NCBI RefSeq assembly: GCF_047607725.1
Contig: NZ_JBLKSS010000032.1
Location: 1-16,644 of the forward strand
Direction of reading: 5' to 3'
Source of the DNA: JBLKSS01 sp047607725
GTDB taxonomy: Bacteria > Pseudomonadota > Gammaproteobacteria > Enterobacterales > Enterobacteriaceae
DNA: 16,644 nt
The translations under genes and the position numbers were made by a program. How positions within the stretch are numbered: position 1 is the first letter of the stretch; each line of letters begins with the position of its first letter. Under the pieces are notes generated by a model that was not told the DNA's origin, did no database searches, and was given only the letters and a program-made list of their open reading frames with translations. Below, in pieces: positions 1 through 7,751 of this stretch.

Positions 1-90
1 GGTTCACTAGGCATCGTAGTGGAACATATTCTTACCGGGCCATACAACAAAGCCAGCAATAATTCAAGACGTCCTCCACGGGGCGCTTAC
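1..90. mobile_element. End of an IS66-like / MITE-like element
   Basis: These 90 bases recur at 14504-14593 in the same orientation with two substitutions plus two Ns. The last 48 bases also occur inverted at 14269-14316. The segment ends in CGCTTAC at 84-90, the complement of the GTAAGCG terminus typical of the IS66 family. The interior of the element lies outside the window to the left. The junction with host DNA is at 90/91, about 80 bp upstream of the DUF1460 gene. I see no coding sequence in it. Confidence 0.75.
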
Positions 91-169
91 ACAGAAAGCA
101 GGCTGGTTTTGACATTGAGTGGGAATTCCCTTCAACTTTATCTTCGTTTACCGCCTTAAGGAAATTACC

Positions 170-955
170 ATGCGTCTATACCTGCTCATTCCCTTGTGCC
201 TTCTATTATCGGCCTGTTCACCCAAAAAATATCCGCTGACCATGGATGCCATCAGTGCGGACAAAGCGCAGCATATCATTAATGATATACAGGCACAGAG
301 ACAGGATAGCCGCGAGGAATTAATTGAACAGGTTTCGCAATCGTTTCTTGGCACGCCGTATCAGGCCAATACATTAATCGGCTCGGCGACGGAGCCCGAA
401 AAGCTGGTGGTGGATTTCAATGGCGTCGACTGCTTCACCTTTCTTGATTACGTCAATGCGCTGAGCCAGTCGGCAAACAGAACAGATTTTTTCAATCAAC
501 TGGTGAAAACCCGCTACAAAAACGGCAAGGTGGCCTTTGTTAACCGTAAACATTTCTTCACGGATTGGTTTGCGAGCCAGCCGCGCAATGCGGTGGACGT
601 CACCGCGCACATTATTAGTCCTAAGGCCAAGGTGGTTCATAAACACCTTAATCTGAAAGCGGGGGGCGGTAAATTTATTCCCGCTATCGGAGTATTTGAG
701 CGCGACATTACCTACATCCCCGCGGGCGACTTGGATCAAGCAGCACTCAACGCAATCCATTCAGGGGACTATATTGGCATTTATTCCAAACTTGACGGAC
801 TGGATGTTTCCCATGTGGGCATCGCCATCAGGAAAGGGGACGACCTCTATTATCGTAATGTGTCTTCCTTACAGCGTAACCGCAGAGTGGTGGATACGCC
901 GTTTATGGAATATATGCAAAGCAAACCCGGTATTGTGGTTTTGCGCGCATTGTAA
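170..955 (+). CDS. DUF1460 family lipoprotein (NlpC/P60-like fold amidase-like)
   Basis: This 261-residue protein resembles the DUF1460 (N-acetylmuramoyl-L-alanine amidase-like) family, which is related to the NlpC/P60 fold. The start at 170 is preferred over the upstream in-frame ATG at 119 because it has an AAGGA ribosome binding site about 7 bases upstream and gives a clean lipoprotein signal: Met-Arg, a hydrophobic core, then the lipobox LSAC with Cys16 as the lipidated residue. The probable catalytic pair is Cys88 in VDCFTF and His215 in DVSHVGIAI; both motifs are intact. The product is probably outer-membrane anchored and periplasmic, but its substrate is unknown. A good -35-like TTGACA lies at 109-114 with no strong -10, so the nearby IS end at 90 may have replaced the native promoter. 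The reading frame is complete. Confidence 0.8.
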   Translation: MRLYLLIPLCLLLSACSPKKYPLTMDAISADKAQHIINDIQAQRQDSREELIEQVSQSFLGTPYQANTLIGSATEPEKLVVDFNGVDCFTFLDYVNALSQSANRTDFFNQLVKTRYKNGKVAFVNRKHFFTDWFASQPRNAVDVTAHIISPKAKVVHKHLNLKAGGGKFIPAIGVFERDITYIPAGDLDQAALNAIHSGDYIGIYSKLDGLDVSHVGIAIRKGDDLYYRNVSSLQRNRRVVDTPFMEYMQSKPGIVVLRAL

Positions 956-1017
956 AAGAAAAGCCAACGTGACTACCCCGCCCTGCCGGCCCGTCTCACG
1001 TTTGCTCAAGCGGCCTG

Positions 1018-1756
1018 CGCCAGAGGCGGGCGGCGATTCCGCTTTCTTCATCGCATTGGGGATCGTGGGAGCCACCGTGATGCCGCACAACCTCTACCTC
1101 CACTCTTCCATCGTACAATCGCGTCAATACGACCGCAGTAATGAACGGGCGGTGAAAGAGGCCATCCGCTACGCGACCATTGATTCCAATATACAGTTGG
1201 GATTCTCGTTTATTATTAATTGCTTACTTCTTATTCTTGGCGCCGCGCTATTTTTGGCAAAAACCCGGATGATATCGGCCGCTTTGCCCAGCTGTACGAT
1301 GCCCTACAGGATCACAGCATGGTTGGCGCCATTGCCAGCGCCACCCTGGCAACGTTATTCGCCGTTGCGCTGTTGGCTTCCGGTCAGAATGCCACCATTA
1401 CGGGGACCTTAACCGGGCAAATCGTGCTGGAAGCCTTCATCAATTTCCGGCTCCCGCTGTGGCAGCGGCGCCTGATTACCCGCCTGATTGCTATCATGCC
1501 GGTTGTGGCCTGCATCTATCTATGGGGAGACAAAGGGGACGTGGTTGAGAAACTCCTAGTCTATACCCAGGTATTTTTGAGCATCGCCTTACCGATTTCG
1601 ATGATCCCGCTGCTGTATTTAACCTCATCCAAAAAGCGAATGGGCAAGTTTGTCAATTGCAAACCTTTTATGGTACTTGGCTGGCTGGCCACCGCGGTAT
1701 TGGTGGTCTTAAACCTCCAGCTCATCATCGAAACGGTGCGAATGCTGTTCGGCTGA
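1018..1756 (+). pseudogene. mntH: Nramp family Mn/divalent metal transporter remnant (MntH-like)
   Basis: This is the C-terminal part of an Nramp proton-coupled divalent metal importer. The hallmark sixth membrane segment with MPHNLYLHSS is encoded around 1080-1109, followed by ASGQNATITGTLTGQ and several hydrophobic segments ending in MLFG and TGA at 1754-1756. The N-terminal half, including the DPGN metal-binding segment, is absent: homology begins about 60 bp after the DUF1460 stop. The frame breaks at a run of five Ts (1251-1255). Upstream coding uses one frame (to LILGAALF) and downstream coding (GKNPDDIG onward) another, consistent with loss of one T. With half the protein missing plus a frameshift it cannot function. 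The sequence looks closer to the MPHNLYLHS-type Nramp clade than to E. coli MntH, so the gene symbol is approximate. Confidence 0.85.
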
Positions 1757-1946
1757 GAAACCTTGCGTCGTTGATAGGCAGGGTTCAGCTGCGCAACAGT
1801 GTGGCTGCAGAATTGCGCGCGGCTGAAGCGCAGTATTCAACGGAAGAACCGTGGTCGGTTTAAAGTTCAGCTAATGACGGTGCCAGGCCGCGCCGCGCCG
1901 TGCGGCCCCTTCACGCCGGCGTTCGCGCTCTTTAGCGGCCAGGATC

Positions 1947-2909
1947 TCAGCGAGAGGGGCGTTTATAGGGGTTGGGATCGCCGGGCTTGCGGGTTTTGAG
2001 CAGTTTTAGCACCCAGGTATACTGTTCAGGATTCGGACGCACCATCGTTTCCACCGCTTCATTCATGCGCCGCGCCACGGTAGCATCATCGGCATCCGTT
2101 AACGCTTCCATGGGCGGCAGAATATGAATATGCAGCAGGCTGGTTTTGCCGTCGTAGACCGGGAACAAGGGAACAACGGTGGCGCGGCAAACTTTCATCA
2201 GACGGCCGATAGCCGGCAGCGTCGCTTTGTACGTGGCAAAGAAATCCACAAACTCACTGTGCTCGGCGCCGTGATCCTGATCCGGTAAATAATACCCCCA
2301 ATATCCCTGGCGCACCGAGCTGATAAAGGGTTTGATACCGTCGTTGCGCGCGTGCATACGGCCGCCAAAACGCCGACGCACGCGATTCCACATAAAGTCC
2401 ACCAGCTCATTGCGCTGATTGTGGAACATGGCCGCCATTTTTTGGCCGCGCGCAGCCATCAGCATCGCCGGCACATCCACCGCCCAGCCGTGGGGTACCA
2501 GAAAGATGACATTGCGCCCCTCTTCCTGAAGCCGGATCAGCCATTCGTCGCCATGCCAGCGCACGCGCGCCAAGACTCGCTCTGGATCGCGGCAGGCCAG
2601 CTCGGCCATGAGGATGGTGGATTGCGTCACGCAGGCGAACATGTCGTCAATGATGGTTTCCCGCTGCTCTGCGGCGATTTCCGGCAGGCAGTAGGCCAAA
2701 TTGACCTGCGTGCGAAAGCGCGCCTTGTGCGCAACGCGGCCAACCGCCCGGCCCAGCGCGCCCAGCACGGGATCGCGGAACCGGGGCGGGATCCAGGCGG
2801 CAGCAGCGATGGCACCTATCCCCAGCCAGACGCCCCAATAACGTGGGGTGTAGAATGCGTTTTTGAACGTCGGGATGAACTCTATCTGTCCGTTTTGCTT
2901 ATTTTCCAT
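1947..2909 (-). CDS. lpxM: Lipid A myristoyltransferase LpxM (MsbB)
   Basis: LpxM adds the secondary myristoyl chain from acyl-ACP to Kdo2-lauroyl-lipid IVA at the inner membrane. The 320-residue protein follows the E. coli orthologue (about 323 aa) throughout: PRYWGVWLG with a membrane segment at roughly residues 26-42, the acyltransferase HX4D motif with His140 and Asp145 (PHGWAVD), MAAMFHNQ, RRRFGGRMHARNDGIKPF, and QYTWVLKLLKTRKPGDPNPYKR. The start at 2909 (MENKQ) is chosen over an ATG five codons upstream because AAAGG sits six bases before it and it matches the family N-terminus. The last two or three codons may be altered by a frameshift, because another frame continues openly to 1871. 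The core enzyme looks intact. Gene order lpxM-mepM-znuA is the enterobacterial one. Confidence 0.92.
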   Translation of the reverse strand: MENKQNGQIEFIPTFKNAFYTPRYWGVWLGIGAIAAAAWIPPRFRDPVLGALGRAVGRVAHKARFRTQVNLAYCLPEIAAEQRETIIDDMFACVTQSTILMAELACRDPERVLARVRWHGDEWLIRLQEEGRNVIFLVPHGWAVDVPAMLMAARGQKMAAMFHNQRNELVDFMWNRVRRRFGGRMHARNDGIKPFISSVRQGYWGYYLPDQDHGAEHSEFVDFFATYKATLPAIGRLMKVCRATVVPLFPVYDGKTSLLHIHILPPMEALTDADDATVARRMNEAVETMVRPNPEQYTWVLKLLKTRKPGDPNPYKRPSR

Positions 2910-2958
2910 GCATGCCTTTCTCAATGCTTGTCATCGCGCAGTACCCGCGGCTAACCGC

Positions 2959-2998
2959 ATTATAAAGAAAAAAAGCAGCCGATGCAGGATCGGCCGCT
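2959..2998 (-). terminator. Rho-independent terminator after mepM, with a -10 box for lpxM
   Basis: Read on the minus strand, the arms AGCGGCCGAT and ATCGGCTGCT (2998-2989 and 2983-2974, one G-U pair, 5-base loop) are followed by a T-rich tract (2973-2965), placed 13 bp beyond the mepM stop. A perfect TATAAT (2964-2959) follows immediately and could be the -10 of an lpxM promoter. The matching -35 would fall inside the terminator stem and is weak. The terminator is well supported by structure; the promoter is tentative. Confidence 0.75.
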
Positions 2999-3010
2999 GA
3001 TGGCGTCATG

Positions 3011-4336
3011 TCAGTTTAACTGCAGCTGAGGCAGCATCTGTTTGACTTGGGCGAGATATTCGGCGCGGTCGCTGCCGGTCAGCCCTTCGGTGCACGGCAG
3101 TTTGGCGGTCAGGGGATTGACCGCCTGCTGGTTGATCCAGACTTCATAATGCAAATGGGGGCCGGTGGAGCGGCCGGTATTGCCGGACAAGGCGATGCGA
3201 TCGCCGCGTTTCACTTTCTGTCCCGGCTTCACCAACAATTTTTTCAGATGCATATAGCGGGTCATGTATTGGCGGCCGTGGCGGATGGCCACATAGTTAC
3301 CGGCGCCGCCGTCCCTTTTGCTGACCATCACCTCGCCGTCACCCACCGCCAGCACCTGCGTACCGACCGGCGCGGCGAAATCGACGCCGCGATGGGGCGC
3401 GATACGGCCGGTAACGGGGTTAAGCCTGCGCGGATTGAAATTGGAGGAGACGCGGAATTGTTTCACGGTGGGAAAACGCATAAAACCACGGGCGAGACCG
3501 GCGGCATCGCGGTTATAGAATTTACCGTCATCCGCACGGAAAGCGTAATAATCTTTCCCGCCTGTACGTAAGCGCACGCCGAGCAATTGACTTTGAGCGC
3601 TTTTGCCGTCCAGCATTTCCCTCGAGGTCAGAACCGAGAACTGATCCCCTTTACGCAACTTGCGGAAATCCAGCTGCCACTGCAGCGCTTTGATCACCGC
3701 GTTGATATCGCCGCCCGTCAGACCGGCTGCGCGGGCGCTGGTGACGAAACTGCCGTTGAGCTGGCCGGTCAAGGTGGTGTTGCACCATTCGCCTGTCATA
3801 TTGGCGATGCTTTCCTTGAAACCGCCGTCCACGCGATCATAGGTGCGCGTCTCGCGGCGCGAGACATCCCAGGTCAGGCGCTGCAAATCGCCCTCGGCGG
3901 TCAGCGTCCAGGAGAGGGACTGGCCTATCTTCAGATTGCGCAGCGCGGGATTTTGCTGAGCCAGCGCGGTGACGTCGGCGATATCGATGCCGTACTGGGT
4001 AAGGACACTGCTTAGGGTATCGCCGGGGGAGATGACATATTCATGCACGCCGGCCTCCCCTTCCACGCGTTCGTCCAGTTCATCCTTCGGAATATCTTCG
4101 TCGCTGTCAGGGGTGGTCTGGTCGAGGGGTTCGCTGGCCTCGGGCGCCAGCTCACGCAATTGATGATCTTCCAACGGGATGATGCGGCTGGCGGGCCGTT
4201 CCACCACCGGGGAGTAGATATAGGGTCGCCAAACGGCGACGGCTAAAGTGACTATGGTTAGCGACCCCAGCATGACGCGGTGGGGTCGCGGCAGATGATT
4301 AAATGCCAGGGCGAAAGAGCGGGCTATCTGCTGCAC
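3011..4336 (-). CDS. mepM: Murein DD-endopeptidase MepM (M23, LysM domain)
   Basis: MepM (YebA) cleaves D-Ala-meso-DAP cross-links in periplasmic peptidoglycan to allow wall expansion. The 441-residue protein matches E. coli MepM in length and layout: short cytoplasmic N-terminus, membrane anchor at about 21-38, acidic linker, LysM domain at about 98-143 (HEYVISPGDTLSS), an OapA/Csd3-like middle region, and a C-terminal M23 domain. The zinc and catalytic residues are present: His315 and Asp319 in HRGVD, and His394 and His396 in HLHYE. The start is a GTG at 4336 with GAGGA about nine bases upstream, and MQQIARS matches the family N-terminus. No lesion is seen. It is transcribed divergently from znuC and just downstream of the broken znuA, so it may once have been read from the znuA side. 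Confidence 0.95.
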   Translation of the reverse strand: MQQIARSFALAFNHLPRPHRVMLGSLTIVTLAVAVWRPYIYSPVVERPASRIIPLEDHQLRELAPEASEPLDQTTPDSDEDIPKDELDERVEGEAGVHEYVISPGDTLSSVLTQYGIDIADVTALAQQNPALRNLKIGQSLSWTLTAEGDLQRLTWDVSRRETRTYDRVDGGFKESIANMTGEWCNTTLTGQLNGSFVTSARAAGLTGGDINAVIKALQWQLDFRKLRKGDQFSVLTSREMLDGKSAQSQLLGVRLRTGGKDYYAFRADDGKFYNRDAAGLARGFMRFPTVKQFRVSSNFNPRRLNPVTGRIAPHRGVDFAAPVGTQVLAVGDGEVMVSKRDGGAGNYVAIRHGRQYMTRYMHLKKLLVKPGQKVKRGDRIALSGNTGRSTGPHLHYEVWINQQAVNPLTAKLPCTEGLTGSDRAEYLAQVKQMLPQLQLN

Positions 4337-4348
4337 TAATAACTATCC

Positions 4349-5281
4349 TCATGTGTTGTTCTCCAGGCAGCTCACGTACTGGTTCGTTAATTGAGACAGA
4401 AAGCGCGCGTAGCTTTCCTTGTCCAAGGCGATACCCATTCCCAGCGGGTCCAGGGTGCCAATACGCACGGATGTCCCGCGGGCGACGGCGTTGATAACGA
4501 CTGGCCTGAATTGTGGCTCAGCAAAAATACAGGTCGCTTTTTGCTCAACCAACAGTGTTCTGATTTTGTGTAAAACCTGGGCGTCGGGTTGTATTTCGGG
4601 ATTGATGGTGAAATATCCTAACGGCGTCAGGCCATAGTATGTTTCAAAATACCCATACGCATCGTGAAATACGTAATACCCTTTAGCGCGAACGGGTGCC
4701 AGCATTGTAGCGATATTTTTGTCATTTTTTGTCAAGACGGCGTTGAAAATTCGCAGATTATCGTCCAATTGTTGTTTCTTTTCGGGCATTAACTCCACGA
4801 GACGGTCATGGATCGCCTCGGCAGCGCGCCGAGCTATGGTCGGCGAAAGCCAGAAATGCATATTATATTCGCCGTGGTGATGGCCGTCGTCGCCACCGCC
4901 GTCGTAATCATGCCCATGATTTTCATGCAATTCTTCGCCGCCTTTTTGCAAAAGCGGCTTAACGGACGGCAGGCTGGCCAAGGTAATGCGCCGCGCGGCA
5001 GGCAGCGAGGAGGCGGGTCCGGAGAGAAATGCCTCCATTTCCGGCCCTATCCACACCAGCACATCGGCTTTCTTTAACCGCAGCGCATCCGTCGGCCGCA
5101 AAGCATAATCATGGGGCGAGGCGCCATCGGGCAATACTATCTCCACCGGCATAACGCCATCGGCGACGACCGCGGCCTACGCGTTGACGCCCGCCGCCAT
5201 CCCTAACGCGGCCCCAAGACAGGCGAAACGGCAGGTACGGCCAACGGTGCGCAATAAAGCGGCGGGATAGGATGAGGGCAT
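4349..5281 (-). pseudogene. znuA: Periplasmic zinc-binding protein ZnuA, nonsense and deletion
   Basis: ZnuA is the periplasmic zinc receptor of the ZnuABC importer. From the ATG at 5281 the frame reads a signal peptide (MPSSYPAALL...AALGMAAGVNA), then hits an in-frame TAG at 5179-5177 right at the predicted signal cleavage region. Beyond it AAVVADGVMPVEIVLPDG follows, where orthologues have AAVVAS plus about 12 more residues before DGV, so about 39 bp are deleted in frame. The rest (about 267 aa) is open and well conserved: zinc ligand His in LPDGASPHDY, a His/Asp-rich loop, NMHFWLSP, FHDAYGYFE, and TLDPLG. A downstream ATG at 5152 would give a protein with no signal peptide, which could not reach the periplasm. 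TAG probably arose from a Gln CAG by C to T, judging from family alignment. Confidence 0.9.
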
Positions 5282-5310
5282 GGCAATATTCTCATCGGCA
5301 ACGAAGCGGG

Positions 5311-5330
5311 TTGTTATGTTATAATAACGC
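5311..5330. promoter_or_regulatory. Candidate Zur operator between znuA and znuC
   Basis: The 73-bp gap between the divergent znuA and znuC starts contains the AT-rich stretch TTGTTATGTTATAATAACGC. It resembles the enterobacterial Zur box core (TGTTATA-N-TATAACA) but the right half is shortened. In enterobacteria a single Zur site in this position represses both znuA and znuCB when zinc is plentiful. The assignment comes from position plus partial motif match. The core could also serve as overlapping -10 elements. Confidence 0.5.
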
Positions 5331-5354
5331 GGTAATTTAACAACCGTAATCATC

Positions 5355-6056
5355 ATGACCGATTTGGTAATCCTGGAACACATTGGCGTCGCCTTTGGCC
5401 GAAAAGCGGTGCTGCACGATATCTCTTTCACCCTGCGCCCCGGTCACATTCTTACCCTGCTGGGCCCGAACGGCGCCGGCCAGTCGACACTGGGGCGGGT
5501 GGTGCTCGGGCTTATCGCCCCCACTGAGGGTACGCTAAGACGCCAGCCCAAACTGCTCATGGGGTATGTACCGCAAAAAATACATCTGGACCCCACGTTG
5601 CCGCTGACGGTGGAACGCTTCATGCGTTTGCGGCCGGGCGTCAAGAAAAGCTATATAGCGCCGTCACTGGCGCGGGTGTAGGCGCAACATTTGCAGACGG
5701 CGCCCATGCAAAAACTTTCCGGCGGTGAAATGCAACGGGTGCTACTGGCGCGCGCCCTGCTCAATTCACCCCAGCTATTGGTGCTGGACGAGCCGACCCA
5801 GGGCGTGGATGTCAACGGCCAGGTGGCGCTGTATGATTTAATCGACAACATTCGCCGCGCCCTCGGTTGCGCAGTGTTGATGGTATCGCACGATTTACAT
5901 CTGGTGATGGCGAAAACCGATGAAGTGCTGTGCCTTAATCACCATATCTGCTGTTCCGGCACGCCGGATGTGGTCTCGGGCCACCCTGATTTTATCGCCA
6001 TGTTCGGGCAGCGCGGACCGGTGCCGCCCGCGCAGGGAGCGTGTCGTCATGATTGA
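5355..6056 (+). pseudogene. znuC: Zinc importer ATPase ZnuC, Walker A mutation and amber stop
   Basis: ZnuC is the ABC ATPase of the zinc importer. The 233-codon frame matches ZnuC from MTDLV to SGHPDFIAMFG, but two lesions are visible. The Walker A motif reads GPNGAGQST: the essential nucleotide-binding lysine, codon 43 at 5481-5483, is CAG (Gln). An in-frame TAG at 5679-5681 (ARV*AQHL) splits the protein. Downstream of it the signature KLSGGEMQRV, Walker B LLVLDEPTQGVD and the switch histidine in SHDLHL are all kept. The C-terminus is also shorter and diverged (FGQRGPVPPAQGACRHD) compared with E. coli, missing a His-rich tail. The last codons overlap znuB by 8 bases, so the two were translationally coupled. 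Confidence 0.93.
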
Positions 6057-6831
6057 ATTATTGCTCTCCGGCTGGTTCGCCGGCGTGCTGTTATCGCTGG
6101 CGGCAGGTCCCCTCGGCACCTTCGTGGTGTGGCGCAAAATGTCGTATTTCGGCGATACCCTCGCCCATGCCTCACTGTTAGGCGTTGCTTTCGGCCTGTT
6201 ACTGAACATCAATAATCCGTTTTACGCGGTGATTGCGGTTACGCTGGCGCTCGGGCTGGTGTGGCTGGAACGCTTCCCCCAGTTGGCTATCGATACGTTG
6301 TTGGGCATCATGGCACACGGTTCGCTCTCCCTGGGCCTGGTGGTGGTCAGCCTGATGCAGGGGGTGCGGGTCGATCTGATGGCCTATCTGTTTGGCGATC
6401 TGCTGGCGGTCACGCCGCAGGATATTGCGCTGTGGGCGTGGGGGTCGCGGTAGTGCTGACGCTTATCTTATGGCAATGGCGCACGCTGTTGTCCGTGACC
6501 ATCAGCCCCGAATTGGCCCACTTGGACGGGGATCCCCCTGCCCCGCGTCAAGCTGCTCTTGATGCTGGTCACGGCGCTGACCATCGGGCTGGCGATGAAG
6601 TTTGTCGGTGCGTTAATTATTACTTCGCTGCTCATCATTCCCGCCGCGGCCGCGCGCCGTTGTGCGCGCAGCCCGGAGCAAATGGCGTTATACGCCACCC
6701 TAGCGGGCGCGTTGGCGGTCACCGGCGGACTGGCCTTTTCCGCGTTCTACGATACACCGGCCGGCCCATCCGTTGTGCTGTGCGCCTCGGTGCTGTTCCT
6801 GCCCAGCCTGACCGTCAAAGCGCGCTCTTGA
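6049..6831 (+). pseudogene. znuB: Zinc importer permease ZnuB with -1/+1 frameshift pair
   Basis: ZnuB is the membrane permease of ZnuABC. The first 135 codons (MIELLLSGWFAG to TPQDIALWAWGSR) match the family and end at TAG 6451-6453. Family alignment shows one base lost near 6438-6442, after which coding continues in the next frame as VGVAVVLTLILWQW. Then one extra C in the run CCCCC at 6534-6538 returns the reading to the original frame, and RVKLLLMLVTALTIG through FSAFYDTPAGPSVVLCASVLF runs to TGA at 6829-6831. The two indels restore phase but leave a stop in between, so no full product is made. ATG at 6049 overlaps the znuC end. Hydrophobic segments are otherwise preserved, so the damage looks recent. 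Confidence 0.92.
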
Positions 6832-6931
6832 CCGCCGAGAGCGGCGCAACACCCTGTCATCCGCCGCCTCCGGTCACTGCGCCGGTTCCGCGGCGGTGGG
6901 ACGCGGCCGCTGATGCTCGGTTGCGGCGGCG

Positions 6932-7743
6932 TTATTCGTCCTCGCCGCCGTGTCCCTCAAGCCCGAAATGGCGATACGCGTGGACGGTAGCGATACGCNN
7001 NNNNNNNNNNNNNNNNNNNNNNNNNNNNNNNNNNNNNNNNNNNNNNNNNNNNNNNNNNNNNNNNNNNNNNNNNNNNNNNNNNNNNNNNNNNNNNNNNNGC
7101 GATACGCGGCGTACCGCGCGCCGACTTCGGTAATGTTCAGCGCCAGGCAGGCGGCGCTGCGGCTGACAATATGCTGCAAATCCCCCGTCTGATAAAACTC
7201 CAGCCGCTGCACGATACCAAACCGGTCGCGCAGCGGCGGCGTCAGCGAGCCTGCGCGGGTGGTGGCGCCCACCAGGGTAAACGGAGGGAGCTCGATTTTG
7301 ATAGAGCGAGCGGCCGGCTCCTCGCCTATCATGATATCCAGTTGATAATCCTCCATTGCCGGATAAAGCACTTCCTCCACTACCGGCGAAAGCCGATGGA
7401 TCTCATCGATAAATAAAACGTCATGGGGCTCGAGGTTGGTCAGCATCGCCGCCAGATCGCCGGCTTTTTCCAGCACCGGACCCGAGGTGGTGCACAGATT
7501 GACTCCCATTTCATTGGCGACAATGTTCGCCAGCGTGGTTTTACCCAGCCCGGTCGGCCCCGAGATGAGCAAATGATCGAGCGTGTCGCCGCGCATTTTC
7601 GCCGCCTGAATGAAAATCTCCATCTGCTCGCGCACGTGGGGCTGACCGATATAGTCCGCCAGTGTTTTCGGCCGGATAGCGCGGTCGATAACCTCTTCTT
7701 CGGTCACCGTCGCGGCACTCATCAGTCGATCGGCTTCTATCAT
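6932..7743 (-). CDS. ruvB: Holliday junction helicase RuvB, interrupted by a sequence gap
   Basis: RuvB is the hexameric AAA+ motor that drives RuvA-bound Holliday junction branch migration. From ATG 7743, 215 residues are readable: MIEADRLMSAA, Walker A GPTGLGKTT (orthologues have Pro where Thr is seen), Walker B VLFIDEIHRL, sensor region ATTRAGSLT, and arginine finger area PLRDRFG. Ns fill 6999-7098. Beyond them about 21 codons of the true C-terminus follow in a separate frame (ATVHAYRHFGLEGHGGEDE, TAA at 6934-6932). Compared with the 336-residue E. coli protein about 100 residues are missing, covering the winged-helix DNA-binding part. The 100 Ns are too few to hold them, so either the gap size is nominal or there is a deletion. 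Whether the gene is intact cannot be decided here. Confidence 0.85.
6999..7098. other. Assembly gap of exactly 100 Ns inside ruvB
   Basis: A run of 100 Ns is the conventional placeholder for a gap of unknown length. Both edges carry the same nine bases, GCGATACGC (6990-6998 and 7099-7107), and a third copy sits at 6971-6979. This is consistent with a contig break at a short repeat, with a missed overlap, or with a target-site duplication around an unresolved insertion. Confidence 0.95.
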
Positions 7744-7751
7744 CCTCTACC

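Noticed and set aside
374..760. Long minus-strand open frame opposite the DUF1460 gene
   Set aside because: Antisense shadow of a well-supported gene, with no ribosome binding site and no recognisable domain.
1885..1935. GC-rich inverted segments after lpxM as a terminator
   Set aside because: No T-run and no stable symmetrical stem; the DNA looks like former coding sequence instead.
2352..2954. 200-codon plus-strand open frame across lpxM
   Set aside because: Shadow of lpxM in GC-rich DNA; composition is His/Arg/Gln rich and matches no family.
6261..7133. 290-codon plus-strand frame running through the N gap
   Set aside because: It joins out-of-frame znuB, intergenic DNA and Ns; no coherent protein.
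7541..7751. RuvA read as a natural 270-residue fusion
   Set aside because: The extra residues overlap ruvB out of frame and lack family similarity; a one-base loss explains them.
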